Origin: an uncultured bacterium
Lineage (GTDB): Bacteria; Bacteroidota; Bacteroidia; Chitinophagales; CAIODY01
Direction: 5' to 3'
Assembly (NCBI GenBank): GCA_903857255.1
Contig: CAIODY010000134.1
Coordinates: 1-48,042, forward strand
DNA length: 48,042 nucleotides
Shown here: positions 1 to 7,653 of the stretch, piece after piece
Position numbering within the stretch: the first letter of the stretch is position 1
Layout of the letters: every line of letters begins with the position of its first letter
Notes under the pieces: generated by a model
The model's database searches: none
Told to the model about the DNA's origin: nothing
Seen by the model: only the letters and a program-made list of their open reading frames with translations
Position numbers and translations under genes: made by a program

Positions 1-196
1 GAGTATCGTTAGTTTGATTTTCATATTAGGACAAATGAGACCTGCTGCTGGTTGGGGTTCAAGTGTGTTGAGTGTGGGCTTAGGATTATTTATGGATTGA
101 ATGGAATAGTTGGTGGCTTTATTGCAGGCTTATGTATTCACACTTTTAACAAGTGTATTCATCAGCCAAGCAGTTGAAGAGCCTCATCATCATTAA
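1..196 (+). pseudogene. atpB: ATP synthase F0 subunit a, 3' end, with two in-frame stops
   Basis: This is the C-terminal end of the proton-channel subunit a of F1F0-ATP synthase. The frame starting at base 2 reads through GQMRPAAGWGSS and LSVGLGLFMD, meets TGA (98-100), continues ME, meets TAG (107-109), and then reads LVALLQAYVFTLLTSVF and ends EEPHHH at 194-196. The last part is the final membrane helix typical of Bacteroidota AtpB, and the conserved frame is kept on both sides of the stops. Each stop is one base from a Leu or Trp codon. TGA and TAG are ordinary stops elsewhere in the window, so recoding is unlikely. Either this copy is broken or there are base errors near the window start. 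The gene lies 39 bp upstream of atpE. Confidence 0.75.
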
Positions 197-220
197 TCAG
201 GATTTTATTTTTTAACATAA

Positions 221-493
<273 letters not shown>

Positions 494-513
494 TCATCAT
501 TCAGCAAAAAATT

Positions 514-550
514 AAAATGGTGTTTCAACGGTTGGTTGCGACACCATTTT
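514..550 (+). terminator. Intra-operon hairpin between atpE and atpF
   Basis: A perfect 10-bp stem (514-523 AAAATGGTGT with 541-550 ACACCATTTT) encloses a 17-base loop that can pair again (CAAC with GTTG). It runs into T residues and then A-rich DNA. It resembles a weak intrinsic terminator or an mRNA-stabilising 3' hairpin. Its place after atpE suggests differential expression of subunit c relative to the downstream genes; that role is inference. Confidence 0.6.
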
Positions 551-586
551 TTAAAAATTAAAATTTCAAATTAAGCTAAATAAAAA

Positions 587-1081
587 ATGGAATTACTAAA
601 ACCAGAGTTAGGGTTAATGTTTTGGACAACATTGTTGTTCTTGTTGTTGTTGTTCATTTTGAAAAAATTTGCATGGGGTCCAATCTTAGGCATGTTGAAA
701 GAACGTGAAGAAGGCATTGCTACTGCATTGCAAAGTGCCGAAAAAGCAAAAGCTGAAATGGCTGCTTTAACGGCTGACAATCAACGCATCTTGAATGAAG
801 CGAAAGAAGAGAAAGCAAAAATTTTGAAAGAAGCACGTGAAACTTATGATAAAATAGTTGGCGAAGCTTCAAACAAAGCTAAAGACGAAGCTGCAAGATT
901 ATTGGCAGAAGCAAAACGTGATATTGACAACCAAAAAAATGCAGCAATGGTTGAAATCAAAAATCAGATTGGCAACTTAGCAACATCAGTAGCTGAAAAA
1001 ATGATTCGCAAAGAATTGAAAAAAGATGGCGAACAAATGAACTATTTGAATCAGTTGGTAGGCGAAATAAAACTGAATTAA
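587..1081 (+). CDS. atpF: ATP synthase F0 subunit b
   Basis: Peripheral stalk subunit b (164 residues, normal length). It has one N-terminal membrane helix (about residues 9-27, rich in Leu and Phe), then FAWGPILGMLKERE and a long charged alanine/lysine/glutamate-rich coiled coil that reaches F1 and binds the delta subunit. The gene sits between atpE and the inserted S23-family gene; in related genomes atpH follows directly. No Shine-Dalgarno is seen, and the start is preceded by an AAATAAAA stretch as in neighbouring genes. Confidence 0.96.
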   Translation: MELLKPELGLMFWTTLLFLLLLFILKKFAWGPILGMLKEREEGIATALQSAEKAKAEMAALTADNQRILNEAKEEKAKILKEARETYDKIVGEASNKAKDEAARLLAEAKRDIDNQKNAAMVEIKNQIGNLATSVAEKMIRKELKKDGEQMNYLNQLVGEIKLN

Positions 1082-1101
1082 GAACTAAGTATTAGGTATT
1101 A
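1077..1101 (+). repeat. Left arm of inverted repeat flanking the S23-family gene
   Basis: The 16 bases at 1086-1101 (TAAGTATTAGGTATTA) are the exact reverse complement of 1466-1481. Extending outward gives 25 bp with one mismatch. The arm begins at the atpF stop codon. The same AATACTTAA-type word recurs before atpA and after atpA. Confidence 0.8.
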
Positions 1102-1114
1102 AGAAAAATACAAA

Positions 1115-1468
1115 ATGCACCGTTATAAGGATTTGAAGGTTTGGCAAAAGGCGATGGAATTAGCGAAAGAGGTGTATGAAATAACTGCATCATTTCCAAA
1201 AGAAGAAAAATACGGATTAACAAGTCAGATAAATCGTTCAGCTGTTTCAGTGCCAAGTAATATTGCCGAAGGAGCAGGAAGAAATTCGAACAATGAATTT
1301 GTACATTTTTTGTCAATTGCATCAGGTTCGTTGTGTGAGTTGGAAACGCAGTTGATTTTATCAGTAACGTTTAAATACTTTGAAACCAAAAAATTAGAAG
1401 AATTATCAGAAAGAATAAAGGAATTACAAAACATGATTTTTAAATTGCAGGAAAGCTTAAAATCATAA
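1115..1468 (+). CDS. Four-helix bundle protein, S23/23S rRNA intervening-sequence family
   Basis: A 117-residue protein of the S23/IVP four-helix-bundle family (TIGR02436 type). It shows the family pattern YKDLKVWQKAMELAK, FPKEEKYGLTSQINR, SVPSNIAEGAGR, and an ASGSLCELETQL helix. Members are small, basic, probably RNA- or protein-binding pentameric bundles; the Avd accessory protein of diversity-generating retroelements has the same fold. No specific function is established here. It is inserted between atpF and atpH in the same direction and is bounded by a 25-bp inverted repeat at 1077-1101 and 1466-1490. That suggests it is a mobile cassette rather than an ATP synthase component. It is not inside an rRNA gene. 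Confidence 0.88.
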   Translation: MHRYKDLKVWQKAMELAKEVYEITASFPKEEKYGLTSQINRSAVSVPSNIAEGAGRNSNNEFVHFLSIASGSLCELETQLILSVTFKYFETKKLEELSERIKELQNMIFKLQESLKS

Positions 1469-1490
1469 TACCTAATACTTAATTCTTAAT
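1466..1490 (+). repeat. Right arm of inverted repeat flanking the S23-family gene
   Basis: TAATACCTAATACTTA at 1466-1481 is the exact inverse of 1086-1101. The extension TTCTTAAT matches after a single mismatch. The arm overlaps the stop codon of the S23-family gene. Confidence 0.8.
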
Positions 1491-1503
1491 ACAATAAAGA
1501 GAA

Positions 1504-2061
1504 ATGGGAAACATTAAATTAGCTGGGCGATATGCTAAATCATTGATTGATTTGGCGAAAGAAAGAAATCAGGTAGAAGCGATTTACAATGATGCGTTGT
1601 ATTTCAATGCAATTGCTGAAAATACTGATTTTGCTGTAATGATGCGTAGCCCAGTGATTCCGGTTGATAAAAAACAAACTATTTTTCAAGCCATATTTGG
1701 TAGCAAGGTTTCGGATATTACAACTTCATTTTTTAAAATAGTTATTTCAAAAGGACGTGAAAGTTTTTTGAAAGAAATAATGAACGAAGTAATTAACCAG
1801 TACAACGAATTAAAAGGAATTACTAAAGTGCAATTCACCAGTGCTGTAGCGGTTGATGCGGCTATTGCAGCGAAAATTAAAACAGCAATTGAACAATCAA
1901 CTAATCTTAAAAATATTGATTTAGCAACTAAAATTGATGAATCATTAATTGGGGGTTTTATGTTGGAGTACAACAACAATTTGTTTGATGCCACTATCCT
2001 TCATGATTTAAAAACTATTAAAAAACAATTTACGAGCAATGACTTTGTAAGCAAAATTTAG
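1504..2061 (+). CDS. atpH: ATP synthase F1 subunit delta (OSCP)
   Basis: Subunit delta (185 residues) caps F1 and joins it to the b stalk. The N-terminus (LAGRYAKSLIDLAKER) and the pattern of the helical N-domain followed by a C-terminal segment with SLIGGFMLEYNN are characteristic; the late 'GG' motif is the family hallmark. Sequence conservation in this subunit is naturally low. It lies 35 bp after the S23-family gene and 66 bp before atpA, in the operon direction. Confidence 0.95.
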   Translation: MGNIKLAGRYAKSLIDLAKERNQVEAIYNDALYFNAIAENTDFAVMMRSPVIPVDKKQTIFQAIFGSKVSDITTSFFKIVISKGRESFLKEIMNEVINQYNELKGITKVQFTSAVAVDAAIAAKIKTAIEQSTNLKNIDLATKIDESLIGGFMLEYNNNLFDATILHDLKTIKKQFTSNDFVSKI

Positions 2062-2127
2062 TCATTAACTAAAATTTAAAAACAATCATTGTACTTAATA
2101 CTTAATTCATAATACAACTAAATAAAA

Positions 2128-3708
2128 ATGTCAGCAATTAATCCAGAAGAAATTTCAGCAATCCTTCGTCAGCAGTTGAGCAATTTCAACACTGCTGCTG
2201 AATTGGAAGAAGTAGGTACCGTATTGATGGTGGGCGATGGTATTGCCCGTGTGTATGGTTTGAACAATGTGCAATATGGTGAATTGGTAGAGTTTGAAAA
2301 TGGTGTACAAGCAATTGCGTTGAACCTAGAAGAAGACAATGTTGGTGTGGTATTGATGGGTTCATCTGCCAGCATTAAAGAAGGTGCAAAAGTGCGCCGT
2401 ACTGGTAAAATCGCTTCTATTAAAGTGGGTTATGGTATGGCTGGTCGTGTTGTAAACACATTGGGTTTGCCAATTGATGGTAAAGGACCAATTGCAGGTG
2501 ATACTTATGAAATGCCTTTGGAACGTAAAGCGCCGGGTGTTATCTATCGTCAGCCAGTTAAAGAACCATTGCAAACAGGTATTAAAGCGATTGATGCGAT
2601 GATTCCGGTTGGTCGTGGTCAACGTGAGTTGATTATTGGTGACCGTCAAACTGGTAAAACAACCATTGCGATTGATACCATCATCAACCAAAAGGAATTT
2701 TTTGATAAAGGAGAACCAGTTTATTGTATCTATGTTGCTTGCGGACAAAAAGCATCAACAGTTGCTCAGGTGGTAAAAACTTTGGAAGAAAAAGGTGCAA
2801 TGGCTTATACTACCATCGTGGTAGCATCAGCTGCTGACCCTGCTCCATTACAATTCTATGCACCATTTGCAGGTGCTGCAATTGGAGAATTCTACAGAGA
2901 TTTGGGTAAACCAGCTTTGATTGTTTATGATGATTTATCTAAACAAGCAGTTGCTTACCGTGAGGTATCATTGTTGTTAAGAAGACCTCCAGGACGTGAA
3001 GCTTATCCAGGGGATGTGTTCTACTTACATAGCCGTTTATTAGAACGTGCTGCAAAAGTTATCGCTCGTGATGACATTGCTCAAAACATGAATGATTTAC
3101 CTGCTTCTATTAAGCATTTGGTAAAAGGCGGTGGGTCATTAACTGCTTTGCCAATTATCGAAACTCAAGCTGGTGACGTTTCTGCATACATCCCGACTAA
3201 CGTAATCTCTATCACTGATGGTCAGATTTTCTTGGAATCGAACTTATTTAATAGTGGTATTCGCCCGGCGATTAACGTGGGTATTTCGGTAAGTCGTGTG
3301 GGTGGTTCGGCTCAGATTAAATCGATGAAAAAAGTAGCTGGTACTTTGAAATTAGACCAAGCTCAATATCGTGAATTGGAAGCGTTCTCAAAATTCGGTT
3401 CTGACTTAGATGCTGCTACAAAAGCGGTGTTGGATAAAGGTGCACGTAACGTAGAAATTTTGAAACAAAAACAATTCAGCCCGTTTGCTGTAGAAGACCA
3501 AGTGGCAATTATCTACTTAGGTACTAACGGTTTGTTGGGTGCTGTGCCTGTAAACAAGATTAAAGAATTTGAAGAAGAATTCTTAAGCGCCATGAAAGCT
3601 ACACAAAAAGATGCAATGGCTTCTATTGCGAAAGGGAACATTGGCGATGCTGAAATTGCAGCTATTACTAAAACAGCCAACGATTTGATGGTGCGTTATA
3701 AAAAGTAA
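2128..3708 (+). CDS. atpA: ATP synthase F1 subunit alpha
   Basis: Non-catalytic nucleotide-binding subunit alpha (526 residues, full length). It contains the beta-barrel N-domain, the P-loop GDRQTGKT (171-178), the [10 protein letters not shown] segment, [13 protein letters not shown], the [14 protein letters not shown] region and the arginine-finger region [11 protein letters not shown]. The C-terminus ends NDLMVRYKK. The last ~45 bp of this gene and its trailer are duplicated at 7326-7422. The usual downstream gene atpG (gamma) is absent; instead there is a strong hairpin and two reverse-strand accessory genes. Other F1 genes must lie elsewhere. Confidence 0.98.
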   Translation: MSAINPEEISAILRQQLSNFNTAAELEEVGTVLMVGDGIARVYGLNNVQYGELVEFENGVQAIALNLEEDNVGVVLMGSSASIKEGAKVRRTGKIASIKVGYGMAGRVVNTLGLPIDGKGPIAGDTYEMPLERKAPGVIYRQPVKEPLQTGIKAIDAMIPVGRGQRELIIGDRQTGKTTIAIDTIINQKEFFDKGEPVYCIYVACGQKASTVAQVVKTLEEKGAMAYTTIVVASAADPAPLQFYAPFAGAAIGEFYRDLGKPALIVYDDLSKQAVAYREVSLLLRRPPGREAYPGDVFYLHSRLLERAAKVIARDDIAQNMNDLPASIKHLVKGGGSLTALPIIETQAGDVSAYIPTNVISITDGQIFLESNLFNSGIRPAINVGISVSRVGGSAQIKSMKKVAGTLKLDQAQYRELEAFSKFGSDLDAATKAVLDKGARNVEILKQKQFSPFAVEDQVAIIYLGTNGLLGAVPVNKIKEFEEEFLSAMKATQKDAMASIAKGNIGDAEIAAITKTANDLMVRYKK

Positions 3709-3757
3709 TTGTACAAAGTATTAGGTATTAAGTACAAGGAAAATACAAATCCCCGAA
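3664..3757 (+). repeat. Direct repeat copy 1: atpA 3' end plus trailer
   Basis: This segment matches 7326-7419 with about seven differences. The first 37 bases are identical, and TGTACAAAGTATTAGGTATT is also shared. It spans the last 15 codons of atpA and the start of the terminator hairpin. The two copies bracket the reverse-strand gene pair 3918-7141. Confidence 0.9.
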
Positions 3758-3780
3758 ACTGATTCAGTTTTGGGGATTTG
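3746..3780 (+). terminator. Strong hairpin after atpA
   Basis: CAAATCCCC (3746-3754) pairs with GGGGATTTG (3772-3780), and AAACTG pairs with CAGTTT inside, with one G-T wobble between and a 3-base loop. The stem is about 16 bp. The following T tract is poor (TGTTTGG), unlike the related copy at 7409-7443. Confidence 0.75.
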
Positions 3781-3867
3781 TGTTTGGAAATGTTAGTGGC
3801 GATTTACCCCTTTGCCTAATAGAAACAACAGTAGGTGTGGCTATTGCCTGATGAACCGCTGTGGCAC

Positions 3868-3898
3868 AAGCTTATATTGGGTACAGTCCCACTTGTCT
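3868..3898. repeat. Dispersed palindrome-like hairpin
   Basis: ACAAG and CTTGT form the outer arms, and TGGG/CCCA pairs around TACAGT inside. It lies in the short gap beyond the 3' end of the reverse-strand gene 3918-5279. It may serve as a transcript end for that gene; function is not established. Confidence 0.4.
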
Positions 3899-3917
3899 AT
3901 TGTTCATTCTTATCAAT

Positions 3918-5279
3918 TTATTGCTTCACTAATTTTGTTCGCCAAACATTGTCCGCTTGTCTGATTTCTACAAAGTAAATGCCTTGTGCTTGTTGTGAAA
4001 TGTCCAAGTTGAAATGGTCACCAGTTTGGTTATGTTTTTCAATTATTGTCTGCCCAGTCAAGTTGATGAGTTTAATGGTAGCTTTGTCAATGGCTTTTGT
4101 CAAAGTGATTGCCGTTGTGTTATTAGTTGGGTTGGGGTAAAGTTGTAAGGTGTTTGATGATGCTACTTTTTCTATTCCCGAAGCATTAGCAAATTCAGCT
4201 ACGTAATAATTTCCACTTGTATTTGTGAACCAACCACCTGCGTATAAATTTCCAATTGCATCAAGACAAAGTGAAATAATAAAATAATTTGCAAAAGTGT
4301 TGTTGCTTCCACCCATTTCGCTCCAGTTTGTTCCATTCCACTTTGCTACATAAGTAACACCGCTTAAATTGTCAAATTGACCAGCTGCATATACATTACC
4401 ATGTGCATCTACACAAATAGTCCTTATAAACCAATTAGTTGTCAAACTATTATTTCCCGTACCTAATTCACTCCAACTTATCCCATTAAATTTAGCTACA
4501 TAATCATAACTATTACTATCTACAAAATTACCAGCGGCATATATATTTCCGAAACCATCAGAGCAAATTGAATTAATTGCTCCATTGGCTTTTAAGCTAT
4601 TCATCCCTCCTAATTCACCCCAACTAGACCCATTCCATTCATTAACATAAAAATTTCCAAGTGAATTTCTAAATCCACCTGCGGCATATAAATTACCTGA
4701 AGCATCGGTGCAAATTGTGAGAATTGAAGCTGGTAAATATGGAGAGAAAGAACCTATTCCACCTAATTCACTCCAATTCACTCCATTCCACTTTGCAACA
4801 TATTGAATATTGTTACCGTTGATAAAGTAACCAGCGGCATATATATTATTTGAAGCATCGGAACAAATAGAATAAATTGAACCGTTAGCGGCTAATCCAT
4901 TTAAACCTCCTAATTCAGACCAAGTTGTTCCATTCCATTTTGCAACATAATTCCTTCCGCTACTATTGACAAAGTCACCTGCAGCATACACATTGCCAAC
5001 GGCATCAGTACAAATAGAAAAAATAACTCCATTTGCATTTAAACTATCAGAAACACTTGCTAATTCTTTCCATGTATTTCCATTCCATTTTGCAACATAA
5101 TTATAGCCCTTGCTATTATTAAACTGACCAGCAGCATATACATTACCAATGGCATCAGCACAAATTGAGCGAATGCTATAATTAGCAGCTAAACCATTCA
5201 ATCCCCCTACTTCGTTCCATTGAGCAAATGCTAATAGGTTGCTTAAAAGAATACATAAAAGTAAAATTGTCTTTTTCAT
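3918..5279 (-). CDS. Secreted repeat protein with T9SS type A sorting domain, probable seven-bladed propeller
   Basis: 453 residues. A signal peptide (MKKTILLLCILLSNLLAFAQ) is followed by seven ~48-residue repeats with consensus W.ELGG.N.L.AN..I.SIC.DA.GN.YAAG.F..S....YVAKWNG. The C-terminal ~75 residues are a T9SS type A sorting domain (LYPNPTNN, then GIYFVEIRQ and a basic end KLVKQ). Seven equal repeats with alternating aromatic and glycine positions suggest a seven-bladed beta-propeller; this is inference, and the ligand is unknown. The next gene (5447-7141) is a tandem paralogue with an almost identical C-terminus. The pair lies between two copies of the atpA 3' end. Confidence 0.88.
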   Translation of the reverse strand: MKKTILLLCILLSNLLAFAQWNEVGGLNGLAANYSIRSICADAIGNVYAAGQFNNSKGYNYVAKWNGNTWKELASVSDSLNANGVIFSICTDAVGNVYAAGDFVNSSGRNYVAKWNGTTWSELGGLNGLAANGSIYSICSDASNNIYAAGYFINGNNIQYVAKWNGVNWSELGGIGSFSPYLPASILTICTDASGNLYAAGGFRNSLGNFYVNEWNGSSWGELGGMNSLKANGAINSICSDGFGNIYAAGNFVDSNSYDYVAKFNGISWSELGTGNNSLTTNWFIRTICVDAHGNVYAAGQFDNLSGVTYVAKWNGTNWSEMGGSNNTFANYFIISLCLDAIGNLYAGGWFTNTSGNYYVAEFANASGIEKVASSNTLQLYPNPTNNTTAITLTKAIDKATIKLINLTGQTIIEKHNQTGDHFNLDISQQAQGIYFVEIRQADNVWRTKLVKQ

Positions 5280-5401
5280 TTTTGTTTGTGATTTTAATGT
5301 TTGAGAATTATGTTTTTGTCGTTCATTTATGTTGTATAAAGTCGCAGTCAGTGGGTTGCCGCCAACTTGTATATAGCGGTTTCAAATCCTTTTGCTCATT
5401 A

Positions 5402-5424
5402 GAATCGAATTATAAATCCGATTC
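5402..5424. repeat. ATA-loop hairpin
   Basis: GAATCGAATT and AATCCGATTC form a 10-bp arm pair with one mismatch around the loop ATA (5412-5414). Two other perfect hairpins with the same loop occur at 26548-26566 and 34989-35009. Confidence 0.55.
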
Positions 5425-5446
5425 AGCACAAATCTGCCACGACTGG

Positions 5447-7141
5447 TTATTGCTTCACTAATTTTGTTCGCCAAACATTGTCCGCTTGTCTGATTTCTAC
5501 AAAGTAAATGCCTTGTGCTTGTTGTGAAATATCGAAGTTGAAATGGTCGCCGCTTTGTTTTTGCGTTGATAAAATTGTTTGTCCAGTGAGGTTGATGAGT
5601 TTGATAGTGGCGTTGTCAACGGGTTTTGTTAATGTGATTGTTGTAGTGGTGTTGGTTGGATTGGGAGCAATGTTGATTATGTTTTCAGTCAATGTCTGAA
5701 TGCCCGAAGCTGTTGGCAATTGATTCACAACATTAATTGTTACGATTGAATTAGTGCTATTTAATCTGCTCAAGTAAGAGGAATCGCAATAAGTATTTGA
5801 GCACCCATTGGCTTCACTGATTGTAACACAAACTTTGTAACTGCCAGCTGTTGAATATATATGCGAAGGTGTCCTACCTGTATCATTAAAAGAAGCATCG
5901 CCCCAAGACCAAGAGTAAGTTAATGGTGATGCTCCTGTGCATTGGTTCAGAGCGTACCAATGGTGCGCCATATTAGTGTCAGGCGACAAACTAAAAAAAG
6001 CAATTGGTGCTGAAACACATATCGAAGGTGTATATTTTGCTACATAATAATTTCCCATGCTATTAATAAAAGTTCCGCCAGCATAAACATTTCCAGACGC
6101 ATCACAATAAAGTGTATAAATTACCGAATCAACATTTATTCCATTATTTCCTCCTAATTCACTCCAAGTAGTCCCATTCCACTTAGAAACAAAATAATTT
6201 CTCCAAGCATTAAATTGACCGCCAGCAGCATAAATATTTCCACTACTATCTATGCAAATTGCCTCAATGGTGAAGTTAGCTGTTGTTCCATTGTTATGTC
6301 CAACTTCACTCCAAACAACCCCATTCCATTTCGCAATATAATATTCATTGTTGTTATTTGTGAATTCGCCAGCAGCATAAATATTTCCTGTTGCATCTGT
6401 ACATATAGAAATTATTGGACCGTTTGCAGCTAATCCATTTAATCCACCTAATTCACTCCAAGTGTTATTGCTTTTGTCCCATTTTGCAACATATTTGTTA
6501 CCATTTGCATTGGAACTCCCATTAGTAAAAAGCCCAGCTGCGTAAATATTTCCATTTACATCAGAGTAAATACTAAAAATAGTACAATTTGCCATCAAAC
6601 TATTTGTTCCCCCTAATTCGCTCCAAGCTGTTCCATCCCATTTTGCAACATACTTATTGTTATTTGAATTTGTAAAATCACCAGCAGCATAAACATTTCC
6701 AAATGAATCACAGCAAATACTATAAATAAGCCCATTTGCATTTAATCCATTAGCCCCTCCTAATTCGCTCCAAGCTGTTCCATTCCATTTTGCAACATAG
6801 CGTTTCCCTAAACTGTCTTTGAAATCACCTCCTACATATAAGTTGCCATTGTTATCGCCCCAAATAATCCCAATTATTGAATCAGCCGCTAATCCATTCA
6901 ATCCCCCTAATTCGCTCCAAGCTGTTCCATCCCATTTTGCAACATAGAACTTGCCAGAACTATTTTTAAAACCTCCTGCCGAATATACATTGCCATTCGC
7001 ATCGGTGTAAATTGTATAAATTCCATTATTAGCGCCTAAAGAGTTTGCGCCACCTAATTCAGTCCAACCATTTTGTCCTTGTGCATTCATTTTGAATAAA
7101 AAAAGAAAAACAAATGCTAAAAGTGTAATTGTTTTTGTCAT
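5447..7141 (-). CDS. Secreted repeat protein with PKD and T9SS type A sorting domains
   Basis: 564 residues, paralogous to the downstream 3918-5279 gene. A signal peptide (MTKTITLLAFVFLFLFKMNAQ) is followed by seven WSELGG...YVAKWNG repeats (to about residue 370). Then comes a PKD domain with TYSWSWGDASFNDTG and HIYSTAGSYKVCVTIS, and a T9SS type A sorting domain ending GIYFVEIRQADNVWRTKLVKQ-type sequence shared with the paralogue. The PKD domain distinguishes the two copies. Both upstream regions share an AGTGGGTTGC..CCAACTT stretch, so the duplication included non-coding DNA. It is presumably exported through T9SS to the cell surface. No enzyme motif is seen. Confidence 0.88.
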   Translation of the reverse strand: MTKTITLLAFVFLFLFKMNAQGQNGWTELGGANSLGANNGIYTIYTDANGNVYSAGGFKNSSGKFYVAKWDGTAWSELGGLNGLAADSIIGIIWGDNNGNLYVGGDFKDSLGKRYVAKWNGTAWSELGGANGLNANGLIYSICCDSFGNVYAAGDFTNSNNNKYVAKWDGTAWSELGGTNSLMANCTIFSIYSDVNGNIYAAGLFTNGSSNANGNKYVAKWDKSNNTWSELGGLNGLAANGPIISICTDATGNIYAAGEFTNNNNEYYIAKWNGVVWSEVGHNNGTTANFTIEAICIDSSGNIYAAGGQFNAWRNYFVSKWNGTTWSELGGNNGINVDSVIYTLYCDASGNVYAGGTFINSMGNYYVAKYTPSICVSAPIAFFSLSPDTNMAHHWYALNQCTGASPLTYSWSWGDASFNDTGRTPSHIYSTAGSYKVCVTISEANGCSNTYCDSSYLSRLNSTNSIVTINVVNQLPTASGIQTLTENIINIAPNPTNTTTTITLTKPVDNATIKLINLTGQTILSTQKQSGDHFNFDISQQAQGIYFVEIRQADNVWRTKLVKQ

Positions 7142-7272
7142 CTTGTCTTGATTTTATTGTTTGAAATTCTGTTTGTTTTATTGTCCGTTTAGATTGTGTA
7201 AAGCCTAGCCAGTGGGTTGCTACCAACTTATATACAGCGTCAGCTTTACAAAAAAGCTTTCGCTTATATTCA

Positions 7273-7280
7273 CAAATATA
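7273..7280 (-). promoter_or_regulatory. Putative Bacteroidota -7 element for the reverse-strand pair
   Basis: On the minus strand this reads TATATTTG, matching TAnnTTTG. It would start a transcript with a leader of about 125 bases before the gene ending at 5447. The -33 element is not clear. Confidence 0.45.
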
Positions 7281-7325
7281 AAAGACAGTTTTAAAAATAG
7301 CACGGTTATTTTTTTTGTTTTAGCA

Positions 7326-7370
7326 ATTACTAAAACAGCCAACGATTTGATGGTGCGTTATAAGAAATAA
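7326..7370 (+). pseudogene. atpA: Duplicated 3' end of atpA
   Basis: These 45 bases encode the last 14 residues of subunit alpha ([14 protein letters not shown]) and a stop, in the same orientation as atpA. The only differences from atpA within the codons are synonymous (AAA/AAG swaps in the two terminal lysines). Homology continues into the trailer and terminator (to about 7422) but stops abruptly at 7326 upstream. It is a remnant left by a duplication or insertion event, or derived from a slightly diverged atpA allele. Confidence 0.92.
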
Positions 7371-7408
7371 CTGTACAAAGTATTAGGTATTAAGTACAAT
7401 GAAAATAC

Positions 7409-7443
7409 AAAATCCCGAAGCAGCAATGGTTCGGGATTTTTTT
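7409..7443 (+). terminator. Intrinsic terminator (displaced ATP-synthase terminator copy)
   Basis: AAAATCCCGAA (7409-7419) pairs with TTCGGGATTTT (7430-7440), followed by more T. Unlike the atpA-proximal copy it has a full T tract. Similar stems occur at 14762-14800 and 23397-23434. Confidence 0.85.
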
Positions 7444-7653
7444 ATGCTTTTGCACCACACCAAAACTCCATATTTAGGAACGAATATTCTTTTTTTGGAA
7501 AAACACCGCCCAACATTATAAGCGAATGTATTTTGTTAAACCCTGCTGCTGACAATAGTTACAGCCTATTTGTAGGGTATGTATATCTTTTTTTTGCGGC
7601 TGCAAAAGTATAAAATAATTGTGAAAAATATTTTTTGATAAAAATTTGTGGAT

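Larger units (their letters stand above)
7142..7653. other. Intergenic region with atpA remnant and terminator copy
   Basis: This 512-base gap holds a putative reverse promoter (7273-7280), the duplicated atpA 3' end (7326-7370), a trailer repeat and an intrinsic terminator (7409-7443). From 7444 to 7653 I see only AT-rich sequence with no recognisable gene or site. Confidence 0.7.

Noticed and set aside
98-109. Stop-codon recoding in atpB
   Set aside because: TGA and TAG both end other genes in the window (for example TGA at 24248-24250, TAG at 47445-47447), so a reassigned code is unlikely.
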